From: Chryseobacterium sp. MEBOG06
GTDB lineage: Bacteria > Bacteroidota > Bacteroidia > Flavobacteriales > Weeksellaceae
DNA length: 64,000 nucleotides
Direction: 5' to 3'
Assembly (NCBI RefSeq): GCF_021869765.1
Contig: NZ_CP084580.1
Location: forward strand, 3,038,001 to 3,102,000
A program made the position numbers and the translations under genes. The notes under the pieces are model-generated. The model made no database searches. It was not told the DNA's origin and saw only the letters and a list, made by a program, of their open reading frames with translations. Of this stretch, positions 17,798 through 26,748 are shown in pieces. How positions within the stretch are numbered: the first letter of the stretch is position 1; every line of letters starts with the position of its first letter.

Positions 17798-17993
17798 TTT
17801 TATTTTTCATCCCAAAAACTGAAAATAAGGGCATAAAATCAATTCCTTTTCCACCTGCCGATGGTAATTCATGAAAGTTAATCTTTGAGTTGAAAAGATC
17901 AGAATGACCTGTACTGGCACTGTTTATGCCTTATTCTTTAAAATCGGCAGCATTATTGCTATAATATCGATGCCATCAATAAACTAGCCCACC

Positions 17994-18329
17994 ATGTCTG
18001 AAAGAATAAAAACATACAGTGAGTTTTATCAGTTTTATCTGACTGAACACAGCAAAACAGGAACACGGATTTTTCATTTCATAGGCACTCTGCTCGTATT
18101 TTTTGTTATAGGATACGTTATCAGCTCAGGAAAAGAAAGATTCTTATGGTATGTGCCAATTTTCGGATATGGATTTGCATGGTTCAGCCATGCCGTTATT
18201 GAAAAAAACAAACCAGCTACTTTTAAATATCCTTTATGGTCGCTGATTTCAGATTTCAGACTGTTTTTTGAGCTTCTGACTTTCAGACAAAAATTTATAA
18301 TGCCGGACAAGAAGCCACAGAATGAGTAA
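17994..18329 (+). CDS. Mpo1/DUF962-like membrane protein
   Basis: 111 residues. The sequence has E-x-x-FYL-x-EHS near residues 9-20, FHFIGTLLVF (28-37) and GYGFAWFSHAVIEKNKPAT (57-75), which together are the DUF962/Mpo1 signature. Yeast Mpo1 is an Fe(II)-dependent dioxygenase in 2-hydroxy fatty acid oxidation, and the conserved His residues (in EHS, FHF and SHA) are the ones implicated there. I infer a similar lipid-linked role in the membrane. It has two to three hydrophobic segments. It stands alone, with its own upstream region. Confidence 0.8.
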   Translation: MSERIKTYSEFYQFYLTEHSKTGTRIFHFIGTLLVFFVIGYVISSGKERFLWYVPIFGYGFAWFSHAVIEKNKPATFKYPLWSLISDFRLFFELLTFRQKFIMPDKKPQNE

Positions 18330-18383
18330 ATGAAATCCTTTACATGTACATCATTTTTGTATCAAAAAGTATCGTGCTTACAA

Positions 18384-18842
18384 TCAGTATTTTTTTTCAA
18401 GAATTTCGTAGTGGATTGTGTTTACTATTTTTTCGGCAAGAGCATCTCCATCAATTTTACTCGGTTTAGGGTTGTAGCTTGAAAAAGTCATGGTATTATC
18501 TTTATTTAAGGTGACCTCTACTTCTTCGAGAATGTTTTGGTCATCTACATAAAACTGGATTCTGTTTTCTACAATTCTCCAAAAAGAAAGTCTTGGTTCG
18601 GAAGGGCTGCAATCATCCACTGTACCTTCTATATAGTTATAAACAGCAAAACCATCTTCCCGGATTGCATAATTTCTCATCAAACGGCAGTGATCAAATT
18701 CTTTGATTACTTTCTTTTTGTTGTCATAAAATCCAGCTTCCTTTAGTTTCCAAAATCCTGTGACGTTGTTTGGAATTAATTTCTGTCCATTCATAACACA
18801 AGAAAGAAATAGAAAGAACGCAAGAAAAGGTATCCTGTGCAT
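18384..18842 (-). CDS. Secreted lipocalin-like protein
   Basis: 152 residues with a signal peptide (LFLSCVMNGQ). Cleavage after the Cys would suit a lipoprotein, although the NGQ ending also fits signal peptidase I. The mature part opens with G-F-W-K-L-K-E-AGFYDNK and continues with strands such as NRIQFYVDD and EEVEVTLNKDNTMTFSSYNP, a pattern like lipocalin-like domains of Bacteroidota. No partner gene. The function is unknown. Confidence 0.65.
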   Translation of the reverse strand: MHRIPFLAFFLFLSCVMNGQKLIPNNVTGFWKLKEAGFYDNKKKVIKEFDHCRLMRNYAIREDGFAVYNYIEGTVDDCSPSEPRLSFWRIVENRIQFYVDDQNILEEVEVTLNKDNTMTFSSYNPKPSKIDGDALAEKIVNTIHYEILEKKY

Positions 18843-18884
18843 ATTTATGTGATTTTGAGCGAAAATATAATGATTAGAATAAAA

Positions 18885-18919
18885 AGCTTCAGCGGGCGGC
18901 TCCGCCGCCCGCTGAAGCT
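18885..18919 (-). terminator. GC-rich perfect hairpin terminator
   Basis: AGCTTCAGCGGGCGGC (18885-18900) and its exact complement (18904-18919) around a 3-base loop, with a TTTTT tract on the minus strand. It lies 36 bases behind the stop of the transglutaminase-like gene. Confidence 0.88.
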
Positions 18920-18955
18920 GAAGTTTTAAACTCTGAAATTAAAACTCAGGTTTCT

Positions 18956-21010
18956 TTATTTAAATTTTTTCTTAAAACTGAATTTAAGCATATTCATCAG
19001 TCCCGGCTCTATGATATCAATCCCTAATCCGAAGTTGCTGTCAGCTACCATATGATGATCCATCCTGAATTTCTCAAACTCGGTCTGCTGGATTTCTACG
19101 TTCACCAAAGGATTAAATTCTATATACACACTTGCCCCATTTTTGGCAACCTTTTTACGGCTTTTATAATCAAAATAAGGATTGGCTATTGTACTTTCCT
19201 GTACCGTATATTTTTCTTCAGTGTCTATTTTCTGATCTGTAGAAAGATTAATCTCATATTTCTCACTATCGAAATTATGCCAGAATGGTAAATCTTTATG
19301 CATAAAATCCCGCGCACTTGCTTTGACAACATTACGATCGAAATACATCAGAAAACGGTTCTTTTGCAAATCTGTATAATAAGGGTTATCAACTACAGAA
19401 GTATATTGAATCTTAAGTTCATTTTTCTTTTTATCATCACTTATAACATCAATGGCCGCCTCCCTGAATATATTTCGGATATCAGTACCGTTCCGGTCAT
19501 TAGAATAATTAAGGCTGTAATAAAAGAAATTATTCCAGCTGTCTATAATTTCCCTTTTATTAGTAACTTTAAAATACTTTCTCATTGCATTAGCCCGGTT
19601 CCCTTTGTATGTGGTAATCAGATTCAGCTTTCCGACGCTGCCCTGTACATTAAAATCTACTTTTTCATCAATGCAGTAATAGGCATATTTATGAGGCTTT
19701 CTTATCTGAAGTTCCTGATTCTCCTTAACTTCCAGATAGTGCATAAAATATATAAATCCACGGTTTTCAATCAGTCCGAACTCATCACGGATGGTGGCAT
19801 CAACAAAATACTCCTGCCCTTTGTAATTGATTTTTACAACAACATGATTGAAATTCAACAGTGATGGCAGATAGTATTTAATATAATAATCTGTACTAAA
19901 ATTAACCAGAACCACTGAAGCATCTACTCCGATATAATCCAGAATAACCTTTAGCAAAACAGACTTTGCTTTGCAGTCTCCCTGTTTATTTTCATAAGTT
20001 ATAGCAGGTTCCTGCGGTTTGTGCCCGTTCATCTCATCTGCATTGAAGGTATAATAGATATGATTCTGAACATATTCTATTGCAAACTGTAGTTTCTCAT
20101 CAAGATCGGTAATAGCATCAAGCTTTTCCAGAAGGTTGGGTGCAAAATCCTTTAATGATGACTTGTTGAAAATATCATTATAAATAGGAACAATATAGTT
20201 GGAAAGATCCTTCCAGTTGCTTTCGGTAGCAAAGTCTATATAAGGGAAAATTTCACGGCTTGAATCTACAGGGTTAATATAATTCTGCTTATCAATTACA
20301 AAACGTTCTCCTTTTTTTAAATGACTGATTTCGGGTTCCAAAACATGGCCCTCTTCATCTCTGAAAAATGTTTTCTTATAGGCAATGGTCTGTTCACGAT
20401 CATTGATGAATGTAAATTTAAAACTCCCGTAAGCCCAATAATTATCAGGACTTACCCATACATATTTTGAAAATTCTTCTCTCAAAAAATCACGTTCCGT
20501 AAAAACCTTGATTCTGGAATCTTCCAATACCAGTACATCATACAGCCTAAGATCTCTGATGGTAATATTAATCTTTTTGTTACTGCTTAAAATCCCTCCG
20601 CTGCTCTGATTTTCGCTGTCCAGTACTTTTATTTTCGTATCAGGGATTTTATCAATCAGTACTCCGTCTCTCAGAACACTGATTCTGTGGATCTGATAGA
20701 CCTCATTTTCTTCCACAACAACATCCATGACAGAGGCTCTTTCAAGATTCCCGGGTTCATTCAGTGTATAAGCCATACAGGTATACTCACTGTTTTCAGT
20801 ATTGCTTGTGTAATATTTTCTGTCTAAGAAATAGCAGTAATCCCTGCCTTCATCAATTTGTTTTCTGGCAAATTCGGAGTCTGTAATTCGATCTTTTATT
20901 TCCTGATCTCCAATATTTCCTGCCCATGTTTCAGGTTTCTGAATCCTGTAATTGTCAACTTGAATTTGATTGTCCATATGTAGTATAAAATTGTGTGTTT
21001 TGGTTGTCAT
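18956..21010 (-). CDS. DUF3857/transglutaminase-like protein
   Basis: 684 residues from the ATG at 21010; a later ATG at 20977 is also possible. A TTG 15 bases upstream is less likely. The N-terminal half fits DUF3857, and the middle carries a transglutaminase core: Cys in KQGDCKAKSVLLKVIL, His in FNHVVVKINYKGQEYFVDAT and Asp in the same strand. No signal peptide is seen, unusual for this family in Bacteroidota, so it may be cytosolic. The C-terminal third is beta-rich. The function of this family is not established. Its opposite neighbour is the DUF4377 lipoprotein. Confidence 0.78.
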   Translation of the reverse strand: MTTKTHNFILHMDNQIQVDNYRIQKPETWAGNIGDQEIKDRITDSEFARKQIDEGRDYCYFLDRKYYTSNTENSEYTCMAYTLNEPGNLERASVMDVVVEENEVYQIHRISVLRDGVLIDKIPDTKIKVLDSENQSSGGILSSNKKINITIRDLRLYDVLVLEDSRIKVFTERDFLREEFSKYVWVSPDNYWAYGSFKFTFINDREQTIAYKKTFFRDEEGHVLEPEISHLKKGERFVIDKQNYINPVDSSREIFPYIDFATESNWKDLSNYIVPIYNDIFNKSSLKDFAPNLLEKLDAITDLDEKLQFAIEYVQNHIYYTFNADEMNGHKPQEPAITYENKQGDCKAKSVLLKVILDYIGVDASVVLVNFSTDYYIKYYLPSLLNFNHVVVKINYKGQEYFVDATIRDEFGLIENRGFIYFMHYLEVKENQELQIRKPHKYAYYCIDEKVDFNVQGSVGKLNLITTYKGNRANAMRKYFKVTNKREIIDSWNNFFYYSLNYSNDRNGTDIRNIFREAAIDVISDDKKKNELKIQYTSVVDNPYYTDLQKNRFLMYFDRNVVKASARDFMHKDLPFWHNFDSEKYEINLSTDQKIDTEEKYTVQESTIANPYFDYKSRKKVAKNGASVYIEFNPLVNVEIQQTEFEKFRMDHHMVADSNFGLGIDIIEPGLMNMLKFSFKKKFK

Positions 21011-21123
21011 CCTTAAGAACTTCAAATTAAATAATTAAAAAAGTAAAAAACAATAGAAGAACTGCTACAATTCATGAAAAATTCCGGCATGGTAATTGCC
21101 AAGTATGGTCTAAAATCAAGTTT

Positions 21124-21735
21124 ATGAAAATTATAGCAACAATTCTAAAAGGAACAGTTCCTGCATTAGCATTATTTGCAATGACACAATGTACAAATAG
21201 TGCCAAAGTATCCGCTGATGAAAAAACATTCATCGTAGGGCCTCAAACTGCAGACTGTACCGGAGTAGCTCCTATGAAATGTCTGCAGGTAAAAGATAGT
21301 GCTTCAGGAGACTGGACTAATTTCTACAATAATATCGAGGGGTTCACTTACGAGCCAGGATATGAATATGTTTTAAAGGTAAAAACAGAAAAAATTGCTA
21401 ATCCGCCAGCTGACGGTTCTTCTATAAAATACACGTTGGTAAAACAGGTTTCTAAAACGAAAAAAGAAACTGCTTCTGCTAATGAAAAAACACTTATTAT
21501 TGGAGCCAACACGGTAGACTGCTCAGCAGGAGCCGGACGTATGAAGTGTATGCAGGTTAAGGAGAAAGCTTCTGAAAGCTGGAGCAGTTTCTACAACAAT
21601 ATAGAAGGATTCACTTATGAACCTGGATATGAATATGTTTTGAAAGTAAAAACAGAAAAAATTGCTAATCCTCCGGCTGATGGATCTTCAATCAAATACA
21701 CATTGATACAACAAGTTTCTAAAACGAAAAAATAA
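21124..21735 (+). CDS. DUF4377 lipoprotein with internal duplication
   Basis: 203 residues with lipobox TQC (Cys23) after a hydrophobic signal. Two DUF4377-type units follow, about residues 34-113 and 120-203, each with a C-x...M-K-C-L/M-Q-V-K opening, a W-x-x-F-Y-NNIEGF strand and the GYEYVLKVKTEKIANPPADG run, which is identical in both units. The second unit repeats the first nearly letter for letter at the protein level, while the DNA has drifted at codon third positions. Likely an exported protein on the envelope; the role of DUF4377 is unknown to me. Confidence 0.85.
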   Translation: MKIIATILKGTVPALALFAMTQCTNSAKVSADEKTFIVGPQTADCTGVAPMKCLQVKDSASGDWTNFYNNIEGFTYEPGYEYVLKVKTEKIANPPADGSSIKYTLVKQVSKTKKETASANEKTLIIGANTVDCSAGAGRMKCMQVKEKASESWSSFYNNIEGFTYEPGYEYVLKVKTEKIANPPADGSSIKYTLIQQVSKTKK

Positions 21736-21740
21736 CAACA

Positions 21741-21772
21741 AAAACTCCCGGGAAGATTTTCCCGGGAGTTTT
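21741..21772 (+). terminator. Terminator behind DUF4377 gene
   Basis: AAAACTCCCGGGAA and TTCCCGGGAGTTTT (14 bp, perfect) around GATT, followed by TTTCTTT. The A-rich arm would also serve the convergent SPFH gene. Confidence 0.88.
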
Positions 21773-21827
21773 TCTTTATTCAGGCTGGGAGCTTTTTTTG
21801 ATTTCAATAGCTTTTAGCTTCCCGGTG

Positions 21828-22778
21828 CTAGCTTTCTTTCGAATACCCTGACTCTTTTTGAGGCGGGTCAGGATATTTACCTTTATTAGCCTCTCCTACA
21901 GTGTTTGCAGTAGTCATGGCAACCACAAGATCATTCAGCATGCCGCTTGCTGCAGTAGGCGAATTGGGAAGAAGAACCAAACTGCTTCGGTTGCTTGCTC
22001 CTACAGAATGTAAAGTATCATAATGCTGGGTCACCACAATAAGAGCTGATGCTTCATATGAGTTGATATCTACATTATTCAGCATTCTTACAGACTCTTC
22101 AAGTCCTTTTGCAATTTCTCTTCTCTGGTCAGCTATTCCCTGCCCCTGTAATTTTTTAGACTCTGCTTCGGCTTTTGCCACCGCTACAATTCTGATTCTC
22201 TGTGCTTCAGATTCATATTCAGCGGCAGTCTTCTCTCTTTCTGCAGCATTTATCCTGTTCATGGCATGTTTTACCTGCTCATCCGGATCAATATCAGTCA
22301 CCAATGCCTTGATAATATCATATCCGTAACTGTTCATTGCTTCCTGAAGTTCACTTTTCACAGCAATCGCAACGTCATCTTTTCTAACGAAAACATCATC
22401 CAGTTTTAATTTTGGCACTTCCGCTCTCACTACATCAAATACAAAAGAAGTAATTTGATTTTCAGGATTTTCCAAACGATAATAAGCGTCTCCTACCTGA
22501 TTTCTGATTACCTGATACTGAACAGAGATTTTCATTTTGATGAAAACATTATCCAATGTTTTAGTATCAATCATAACATCCAGTTGCTGAATTCTCAAAT
22601 TCAGCCTTTTAGCAATCTGATCTATAATAGGAAGTTTAAGGTGAAGCCCGGAATGTTTTACGGCCTGGAGTTTCCCAAAACGTTCTACAATAGCTGCAGT
22701 TTCCTGTTTTACCACAAAAAACGAAGCGAATAAAATAATCAATCCGAAAAAGATAATGGGTATTAAAAAAAGACTCAT
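21828..22778 (-). CDS. SPFH/Band 7 membrane protein
   Basis: 316 residues. The N-terminal hydrophobic helix (LFLIPIIFFGLIILFASFFV) is followed by an SPFH domain (KQETAAIVERFGKLQAVKHS, LPIIDQI, QLDVMIDTKTLDNVFIKM, ISVQYQV) and an Ala/Glu-rich coiled coil (NRINAAEREKTAAEYESEAQ). This is the stomatin/HflC-like layout of proteins that form large rings in the inner membrane. The C-terminus is Gly/Ser-rich and tail-like. No NfeD or protease partner sits next to it. It diverges from the Crp/Fnr gene. Confidence 0.88.
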   Translation of the reverse strand: MSLFLIPIIFFGLIILFASFFVVKQETAAIVERFGKLQAVKHSGLHLKLPIIDQIAKRLNLRIQQLDVMIDTKTLDNVFIKMKISVQYQVIRNQVGDAYYRLENPENQITSFVFDVVRAEVPKLKLDDVFVRKDDVAIAVKSELQEAMNSYGYDIIKALVTDIDPDEQVKHAMNRINAAEREKTAAEYESEAQRIRIVAVAKAEAESKKLQGQGIADQRREIAKGLEESVRMLNNVDINSYEASALIVVTQHYDTLHSVGASNRSSLVLLPNSPTAASGMLNDLVVAMTTANTVGEANKGKYPDPPQKESGYSKES

Positions 22779-22980
22779 AGTTTTATAATTTTTTAATGTG
22801 TCGTCATCATTTCATTTTTGTTAAAATAAAACTTCACATTGTGTTTCATTAAATATAATAAAAATAAATGTACGCTTACCACAACATTAATGGATTGAAA
22901 ATCAAACTCGTTACTTACAGATTAATTTAAGATAAGATTGTTTTAAGAAAAAACTTAATTTTGACTATAAATTATCCTGT

Positions 22981-23562
22981 ATGGTTGATGCTAAAGAAAT
23001 ATTAAAAGGTCATATTTCAAAATTCACTTCTCTTTCAGATGAACAGTTTGATTATGTTTTCGGACATTTTAATTTAATTAATTTAAAAAAAGGACAAAGC
23101 CTGATTTCTGAAGGTGATTTTGTAGATCATGAGTATTTCGTATTTGAAGGCTGTCTTAAAGCATTTTATCTCAATGATGATGTAAAAATGTTTATTCTCC
23201 AGTTTGCAATGCCAACGTGGTGGGTCACGGATTTTGATGCTCTTTACAGTAAAAACAGAGCTACAATCAATGTAGACTGTATCACCAATGCCGGTATTTT
23301 ATCTATATCCAATGAAGACCGTGAAAAGATCTGCAATGAAATTCATGAAGTTGAGCATTTTTTCAGATGGCGTACGAATAAAGGCTATGTAGCTGCGCAA
23401 AAACGACTCCTCTCTTTCATGAATAATGATGCGAAGTTCAGGTATGAAGAGCTTCTGGCGTTATATCCTCAATTGTACAATTTGGTGCCCAAACATCTGA
23501 TTGCAGCTTATTTAGGAGTATCAAGAGAGACTTTGAGCAGGCTTAATCAGTCTAAACACTAA
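22981..23562 (+). CDS. Crp/Fnr-family regulator
   Basis: 193 residues: an N-terminal cyclic-nucleotide-type beta roll (GQSLISEGDFVDHEYFVFEG, residues 38-57) and a C-terminal winged helix ending in LIAAYLGVSRETLSRLNQ. It has no FeS cysteine set, so it is not Fnr-like in sensing; the ligand is unknown. It lies 99 bases ahead of the YceI-led operon, and the GTGAT-N4-ATCAC palindrome in between fits an operator for this protein. I infer activation of that operon. Confidence 0.85.
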   Translation: MVDAKEILKGHISKFTSLSDEQFDYVFGHFNLINLKKGQSLISEGDFVDHEYFVFEGCLKAFYLNDDVKMFILQFAMPTWWVTDFDALYSKNRATINVDCITNAGILSISNEDREKICNEIHEVEHFFRWRTNKGYVAAQKRLLSFMNNDAKFRYEELLALYPQLYNLVPKHLIAAYLGVSRETLSRLNQSKH

Positions 23563-23591
23563 TTTTTTTCTCCTTTTAAAACTTATATTTA

Positions 23592-23605
23592 GTGATCTAC
23601 ATCAC
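23592..23605. promoter_or_regulatory. Crp-type palindromic operator
   Basis: GTGATCTACATCAC, a perfect palindrome in its arms (GTGAT/ATCAC), resembles the TGTGA-N6-TCACA pattern bound by Crp-family proteins. A GAACTTTG box at 23629-23636 is a one-mismatch -7 element, so the operator centre would lie near -43, a position typical of class II activation. Confidence 0.55.
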
Positions 23606-23661
23606 ATAACTTTCTCTCGGATTCGGCTGAACTTTGTCCTATCATTTAAACCCAATTAAAA

Positions 23662-24219
23662 ATGGACACAAAAAGTTTTATAATAGACAGCCAAAAAAGT
23701 TTAGCTGAATGGACCGGAAGAAAAGTAACAGGAGCTCATAACGGAACCATAGGAGTGAAAGAAGGACATTTCACATTCGGAAACGGCAACATCCTGTCAG
23801 GGAAATTTGTAATCAACACAAAATCAATTACCATCCTTGATATAGAAGAATCTGAAACCAATACTCAATTTGCAAATCATCTGGCTTCTGATGACTTCTT
23901 CAACTCAGACCAATATCCTGAAGCCGTTTTTGAAATTACTTACGCTGAGCCAGGTGACAGTAATCTTTACCATGTAAAAGGTGATCTTACCATTAAAGGC
24001 ATTACCCATTCTCTTGAAACAACGTTACAGATTGTGAAAAAGGATAACACTGCTGTTTTAGACGCGAAAATTGTAATTGACCGGGCAAAATTCAATATCA
24101 GATTCAGATCTGCCAATTTCTTTACCAACCTTGGTGATACTCTTATCTATAACAATTTCGATCTGAATATTCATTTAGTTGCAGAGGCAGCCAATTCATT
24201 AATATCATTAAAAATTTAA
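23662..24219 (+). CDS. YceI-family protein
   Basis: 185 residues. The opening DSQKSLAEWTGRKVTGAHNG, the NGNILSGKFVINTKSITILD run, HLASDDFFNSDQYPEAVFEI and the VKGDLTIKGITHSLE segment are the YceI beta-barrel lipid-binding signature. There is no signal peptide, so it may be cytosolic, unlike many YceI proteins. It is the first gene of a probable operon with a tautomerase, an SDR, an NTF2-like protein and a nitronate monooxygenase, and follows the Crp-type operator. Confidence 0.88.
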   Translation: MDTKSFIIDSQKSLAEWTGRKVTGAHNGTIGVKEGHFTFGNGNILSGKFVINTKSITILDIEESETNTQFANHLASDDFFNSDQYPEAVFEITYAEPGDSNLYHVKGDLTIKGITHSLETTLQIVKKDNTAVLDAKIVIDRAKFNIRFRSANFFTNLGDTLIYNNFDLNIHLVAEAANSLISLKI

Positions 24220-24223
24220 TATT

Positions 24224-24442
24224 ATGCCATTTATAACCATAGATGTTTTACGCGAAGATATAAGCCGCGAAAAAAAACAGGAATTAATTCAAAAAGTAAG
24301 TGAAGTAATCACTATCGTTTTAAATAAAGATCCGCATCTGACCCACATAATAATTAACGAAATCGACAATGATAACTGGGGATATGCAGGAGAGCAGGTT
24401 TCAGTGTTAAAAGAGCAGGGATTTTCAACCGAAAAAAAGTAA
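24224..24442 (+). CDS. 4-oxalocrotonate tautomerase-like protein
   Basis: 72 residues, the usual size of this family. It begins M-PFITIDVLRED, so that Pro would be the new N-terminus and catalytic base after Met removal. The NKDPHLTHIIINEIDNDNW segment matches the family core. It begins 4 bases behind the YceI stop, so it is translated in the same operon. The substrate is not known. Confidence 0.85.
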   Translation: MPFITIDVLREDISREKKQELIQKVSEVITIVLNKDPHLTHIIINEIDNDNWGYAGEQVSVLKEQGFSTEKK

Positions 24443-24449
24443 ATCAGAT

Positions 24450-25181
24450 ATGAAAAAACAAACCGTACTTATCACCGGAGCATCATCAGGAATTGGTTTG
24501 GCGACCGCCCGCTATTTTTTAGACAGAGGGGATAATGTAGTCATCAATTCACAAACAGAGTTGAAATTACAAGCCGTTTATAATGAACTGAAGGCTGGAG
24601 AAAATCTCGCGATGGTTGCCGGAGATGTTTCGAATAAATCAACAGGAGAAGCATTGGCTAAAACTGCTCTTGAAAAATTCGGTTCAATAGATGTTTTGGT
24701 CAACAATGCAGGTATCTACGAAAACAAACCGTTTTTAGATGTAACGGAAGAATACCTGGACAGATTTTTATCAACCAACTTAAAAGGAACATTCTTCACA
24801 ACACAGGCTGTACTTCCCCAAATGATCAAACAGAAAGAAGGTGTGGTCATCAACATCGGAACACCGCTGGTTTATCATGCAATTGCACAATCTCCGTCCA
24901 CAGCCCCAATTTCCAGCAAGGGAGCGATCCATGCTTTGACATTGCAACTGGCTGCAGAATTTGGAAATGATAATATCAGAATAAACACCGTTGCACCAGG
25001 GCTCATAAGAACACCGATGCATGGTCATAACCTTGACAACAACGCGGGACTTCATTTGATTAACCGTATCGGAGAACCCGAAGAGGTTGCCCAGATGATT
25101 CATGCAATTGCCAAGAATAAACTTATTTCAGGTGCGATCATCAATGTAGACGGAGGAATGGGCGCAGGACATCGTTTATAA
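24450..25181 (+). CDS. SDR-family oxidoreductase without the usual catalytic Tyr
   Basis: 243 residues, Rossmann fold with TGASSGIG (10-16) and NNAGIYE (85-91). Where the family has YxxxK, this protein has P153-ISS-K157 (in STAPISSKGAIHALTLQLA), and the usual catalytic Ser position reads INIGTP. Lys157 is kept. I recall other SDR proteins with an AP-x-SK stretch, so it may be a subfamily trait rather than decay. It probably binds NAD(P), but the reaction may be altered. It begins 7 bases after the tautomerase. Confidence 0.85.
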   Translation: MKKQTVLITGASSGIGLATARYFLDRGDNVVINSQTELKLQAVYNELKAGENLAMVAGDVSNKSTGEALAKTALEKFGSIDVLVNNAGIYENKPFLDVTEEYLDRFLSTNLKGTFFTTQAVLPQMIKQKEGVVINIGTPLVYHAIAQSPSTAPISSKGAIHALTLQLAAEFGNDNIRINTVAPGLIRTPMHGHNLDNNAGLHLINRIGEPEEVAQMIHAIAKNKLISGAIINVDGGMGAGHRL

Positions 25182-25183
25182 AA

Positions 25184-25636
25184 ATGAAAATTCTAATTTT
25201 ACTTGCATGGCTGTTTATGATACCAATAAACAGCTATGCTCAAAAAATAAATGTCATGAACACATACAAAACAGAAGAAACGGAAATAAGAAACATCATT
25301 AATGCCTATTATTTCAAAGGAATTTATGAAGGAAATACTGAGCTTTTAAAACATATTTTCCATAAAGATGCTTTGCTTTTCGGAGATATAAAAGGGGTTC
25401 CGTATTATAAGACCTCAGCACAGTATATTGAAGGAGTGGGAAACCGCGTAAGTCCGGAAAAATCCGGAAAAAATTTTAAACCAACCATCTTATCAGTGGA
25501 TGTGATCAACACAATTGCTGTGGTAAAATTAAATGTAAAAATGTACGATTTCAATTACTATAATTTTATAACTTTTCATAAGATTGACGGCCAATGGCTT
25601 ATTGTCAACAAGACGCTGACCGATGTAGAATGTTAA
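25184..25636 (+). CDS. Exported NTF2-like (lumazine-binding-type) protein
   Basis: 150 residues with a signal peptide (LLAWLFMIPINSYAQ). The mature part has EIRNIINAYYFKGIYEGNTE, LLKHIFHKDALLFGD and a final VKLNVKMYDFNYYNFITFHK strand with DGQWLIVNKTLTDV, a cone-shaped NTF2-like fold (as in the SnoaL and lumazine-binding-2 groups). No catalytic residues are obvious. It starts 2 bases after the SDR stop and is part of the same operon. Confidence 0.75.
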   Translation: MKILILLAWLFMIPINSYAQKINVMNTYKTEETEIRNIINAYYFKGIYEGNTELLKHIFHKDALLFGDIKGVPYYKTSAQYIEGVGNRVSPEKSGKNFKPTILSVDVINTIAVVKLNVKMYDFNYYNFITFHKIDGQWLIVNKTLTDVEC

Positions 25637-25667
25637 TCTATTAATTTTACCAAAATAATCCAATATT

Positions 25668-26741
25668 ATGTGGAATAAAAATAAGATAACAGATTTACTT
25701 GGCATAGAATATCCGATCTTTCAGGGGCCTTTTGGAGGCGGACTTTCTACTGTAGAACTCACAACAACGGTTAGTCGACTTGGCGGTCTGGGAGGTTATG
25801 GTGCCTATACTTTATCTCCTCAGGATATTTTTGATGTTGACCGGCAAATCAAAACGATTACAGATCAACCTTATAATCTGAACCTTTGGGTGAGCGATCA
25901 TGATATTATTGATCAGGAACATACGGAGAATCTGTACCAAAAAGCGGTAGAGGTTTTCAAACCCTATTATGATAGTTTAGGTATTGAAGTTCCGCCTCTT
26001 CCGCCCTCCTTTGAATCAAGATTTCAGAATCAGCTTCAGGTTATTTTTGATATTAGGCCTAAGGTCTTCAGCTTTATGTTCGGACTTTTGGATCCTGATA
26101 TTATTGAAAAACTGAAAAGCCAGGGGACAGTTATCATTGGAAATGCAACCACTGTGTATGAAGCCACCGCCCTGGAAAACACAGGTGTAGACATTATTGT
26201 AGCTTCAGGTTTTGAAAGTGGCGGCCACAGACCTTCATTTCTGGAGAAAGCTGAACTTTCAACCACCGGAACTTTTACTCTGATTCAACTGATCAGGGAT
26301 AAGGTTAAAATTCCTGTGGTTGCAGCCGGAGGAATAGCCAGCGGGCGTGGCATTGCCGGAGCTTTCAAACTGGGGGCAGATGCTGTACAGGTCGGCACTG
26401 CATTTTTAGCTACCGAAGAATCCGGAGCGCTGCCTCTGCACAAGGAATTTTTGTTTTCCGAAGCTTCAAAATCTACAACCCTCACCAGAGCATACACCGG
26501 AAGATTAGGGCGCGGAATTACCACAAAAATCACAAGAGATGTATTGACCGCTACGGATAAAACATTGCCATTTCCTTTGCAGACTCATTTTATGGGAGCT
26601 TTGAGAAAAGCTGCACTGGAACAGCAAAAGAACGATTTGGTTTTCTTCTGGTCTGGGCAGATTGCTCCTATTCTGAAACACAAAAAGGCCTCCACTTTAA
26701 TGAAATCATTAATAGAAGAGGCTTCTGAATTATTAAAATAA
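25668..26741 (+). CDS. Nitronate monooxygenase / 2-nitropropane dioxygenase-type
   Basis: 357 residues. It opens with LLGIEYPIFQGPFGGGLST, then VIGNATTVYEATALENTGVD, VASGFESGGHRPSF and PVVAAGGIASGRGIAGAFKL, ending in GADAVQVGTAFLATEES. These are the FMN-binding TIM barrel landmarks of the family; the nitronate oxidation and similar FMN reactions are known from relatives. The GHRP segment contains the His near the flavin. It closes the operon begun by YceI, which suggests a stress or detoxification module under the Crp-type regulator. Confidence 0.85.
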   Translation: MWNKNKITDLLGIEYPIFQGPFGGGLSTVELTTTVSRLGGLGGYGAYTLSPQDIFDVDRQIKTITDQPYNLNLWVSDHDIIDQEHTENLYQKAVEVFKPYYDSLGIEVPPLPPSFESRFQNQLQVIFDIRPKVFSFMFGLLDPDIIEKLKSQGTVIIGNATTVYEATALENTGVDIIVASGFESGGHRPSFLEKAELSTTGTFTLIQLIRDKVKIPVVAAGGIASGRGIAGAFKLGADAVQVGTAFLATEESGALPLHKEFLFSEASKSTTLTRAYTGRLGRGITTKITRDVLTATDKTLPFPLQTHFMGALRKAALEQQKNDLVFFWSGQIAPILKHKKASTLMKSLIEEASELLK

Positions 26742-26748
26742 TTAGAAT

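Noticed and set aside
17823..17940. Imperfect inverted repeats between permease and DUF962 genes
   Set aside because: Arms near AATAAGG and TTTATGCC pair imperfectly over a long loop, without a clear function.
21011..21025. TTG start for the transglutaminase-like gene
   Set aside because: An ATG lies only 15 bases further in, so the TTG is not needed.
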